A stretch of DNA of 5,865 nucleotides, from assembly GCA_002292185.1 (NCBI GenBank), contig DBBL01000129.1, forward strand, positions 1-5,865. The letters run 5' to 3'. Below the pieces are notes generated by a model, which saw only the letters and a list, made by a program, of their open reading frames with translations, searched no databases and was not told the DNA's origin. Both the position numbers and the translations under genes were made by a program. This document shows positions 4,954 to 5,865 of this stretch, piece after piece. Position 1 is the stretch's first letter; each line of letters starts with the position of its first letter. The DNA is from Akkermansiaceae bacterium UBA985. GTDB lineage: Bacteria > Verrucomicrobiota > Verrucomicrobiia > Verrucomicrobiales > Akkermansiaceae.

Positions 4954-5865
4954 CTATTTCTTGTCGTGTGCATTCTGTTGTTCGGGTTCATCTTGAATAA
5001 TTTTTCTGTCTCTCAACCATTGCAAACAAAGGTCCGGCCAGGTGGAAAGTGGGTACTGTTTGGGCCGCAGGGAAAACCCGTGACCGCCCTTCTCAAAAAA
5101 GTGGGTACGAACGGAGGCACCCGCTTCTTTTAGTGCCTTGGCATAGATTGGACTTCCGGGGAAGAAACCCTTGTCGTCTTTGGCCGTTATAATCAGGGTC
5201 GGGCTTATTTCACTGGAAACCGTAAAGTCCTTACTCAACTCCTTCCCCTTGTTCATGTAGGCGGGGTAAAGTAAAACTGTAAAGTCCGGTTTGCAGCTGA
5301 CACCGTCATGCTCATCCACTGTCTGATAGCTTGGAACATCGTAACTGGTACTGACCCGGGCCGAGAGGTGTCCTCCCGCTGAGGAACCCATGACCCCAAT
5401 CCGGCTGTGATCGATGTTCCACTCAGCGGCTCGCGAGCGGACAATCCGAACCGCTCGCTGAATATCCTCGAAGGCATCTTTACGCTTCTTGGGAGTCCGG
5501 TAAATCAAGATAAAGGCCGAGACTCCGTGATCATTGAGCCATTTGGCAATCGGCTCCATCTTCGTGATGACAGTATAATTATAGCCTCCCCCTGGACATA
5601 AAATGACTGCGGGTCCAGGCTTCTTCGAGGCGGGAGCCGGGAAGTAGTGCATGGATGGCCTAGTTACGTCGGTGAGGCGTATGTGTCCATCACCCCGATC
5701 GGGCCTGGGCGTTCCCATCCCAGTCCCATCCTGAACCCCTATATCCTTGGGCCAGAGCATAATGATATTACTTGCCTTCTCCTCGTTGGCATTCGCAATG
5801 ACTGCAGTGCTCCCAAAAGTGATGCAGCATAAAATAAAGCATAGTGGTCGGATTCTTTTTGAGGT
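4954..5865 (-). CDS. Exported alpha/beta hydrolase (esterase-like), 5' end outside window (partial)
   Basis: The first in-frame ATG is 5760-5758, but the frame is open upstream of it to base 5865 (35 more codons) and encodes a clear signal peptide: basic SKRIRP, hydrophobic LCFILCCITFGSTAVI, then ANA-NEE. There is no in-frame ATG, GTG or TTG in that stretch, so the true start lies just beyond the right edge. Counting from the ATG at 5760, the fold markers are CPGGGY (55-60, oxyanion-hole loop), GSSAGG (125-130, nucleophile Ser127), AKDD (193-196, probable acid Asp196) and GGHGFS (225-230, His227), a complete Ser-Asp-His triad in the right order. The opening MLWPKDIGVQDG matches the 'LWP.g.p' start of mature acetyl-esterase/xylan-esterase-like hydrolases common in PVC and Bacteroidota genomes. 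The likely role is carboxylester hydrolysis outside the cytoplasm, possibly deacetylating polysaccharide; the substrate is not shown. The tail is polar (DEPEQQNAHDKK). It probably forms a separate transcript from the EF-hand unit. Confidence 0.88.
   Translation of the reverse strand, partial: TSKRIRPLCFILCCITFGSTAVIANANEEKASNIIMLWPKDIGVQDGTGMGTPRPDRGDGHIRLTDVTRPSMHYFPAPASKKPGPAVILCPGGGYNYTVITKMEPIAKWLNDHGVSAFILIYRTPKKRKDAFEDIQRAVRIVRSRAAEWNIDHSRIGVMGSSAGGHLSARVSTSYDVPSYQTVDEHDGVSCKPDFTVLLYPAYMNKGKELSKDFTVSSEISPTLIITAKDDKGFFPGSPIYAKALKEAGASVRTHFFEKGGHGFSLRPKQYPLSTWPDLCLQWLRDRKIIQDEPEQQNAHDKK

Noticed and set aside
1..5865. Possibility of a defence, toxin-antitoxin or secretion system
   Set aside because: No nuclease, helicase, NTPase, reverse transcriptase, pore or secretion component is encoded here; the genes fit envelope, ester hydrolysis, dehalogenation and peroxide roles.

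Overview
The window carries five confident protein genes plus one small candidate ORF, all read from the minus strand, so transcription runs from high to low coordinates. No RNA gene, mobile element, CRISPR array or replication origin is visible. The mix of secreted EF-hand and LamG-fold proteins with an exported alpha/beta hydrolase, mid-range GC, AT-rich gaps and mostly weak Shine-Dalgarno sites suggests a Planctomycetota/Verrucomicrobiota (PVC)-type bacterium, possibly marine. This assignment is an inference from gene style, not from a marker gene.

Layout in the direction of transcription. (1) 5865-4954: an exported alpha/beta hydrolase (esterase/dienelactone-hydrolase fold). It is cut by the window edge: its reading frame stays open through a clear signal peptide to base 5865. 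(2) 4953-4759: a 195-base AT-rich gap with a weak stem after the hydrolase stop and a small inverted repeat upstream of the next gene. (3) 4758-982: a tight three-gene unit. It encodes a secreted protein with seven EF-hand-like calcium loops, an L-2-haloacid dehalogenase with a complete set of catalytic residues, and a secreted LamG/jellyroll-fold protein. The junctions are a TAATG overlap of 1 base and an 8-base ATGAATAA overlap, so translation is very likely coupled. (4) 931-530: an OsmC-family peroxiredoxin-like protein, 50 bases downstream and possibly in the same transcript. (5) 529-324: a 206-base gap holding a 36-codon ORF and a small hairpin. (6) 323-1: the N-terminal part of a small exported protein that runs off the left edge.

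How they may work together is inference only. Two outer-compartment proteins (a calcium-binding repeat protein and a LamG protein) are translated in lock-step with a cytoplasmic dehalogenase. The OsmC thiol peroxidase behind them could protect against oxidative or electrophile stress. The upstream esterase would fit extracellular deacylation of polysaccharide or natural esters. The oddest point is the strict coupling of a cytoplasmic L-2-haloacid dehalogenase between two exported structural-type proteins. I saw no convincing defence, secretion or toxin system.
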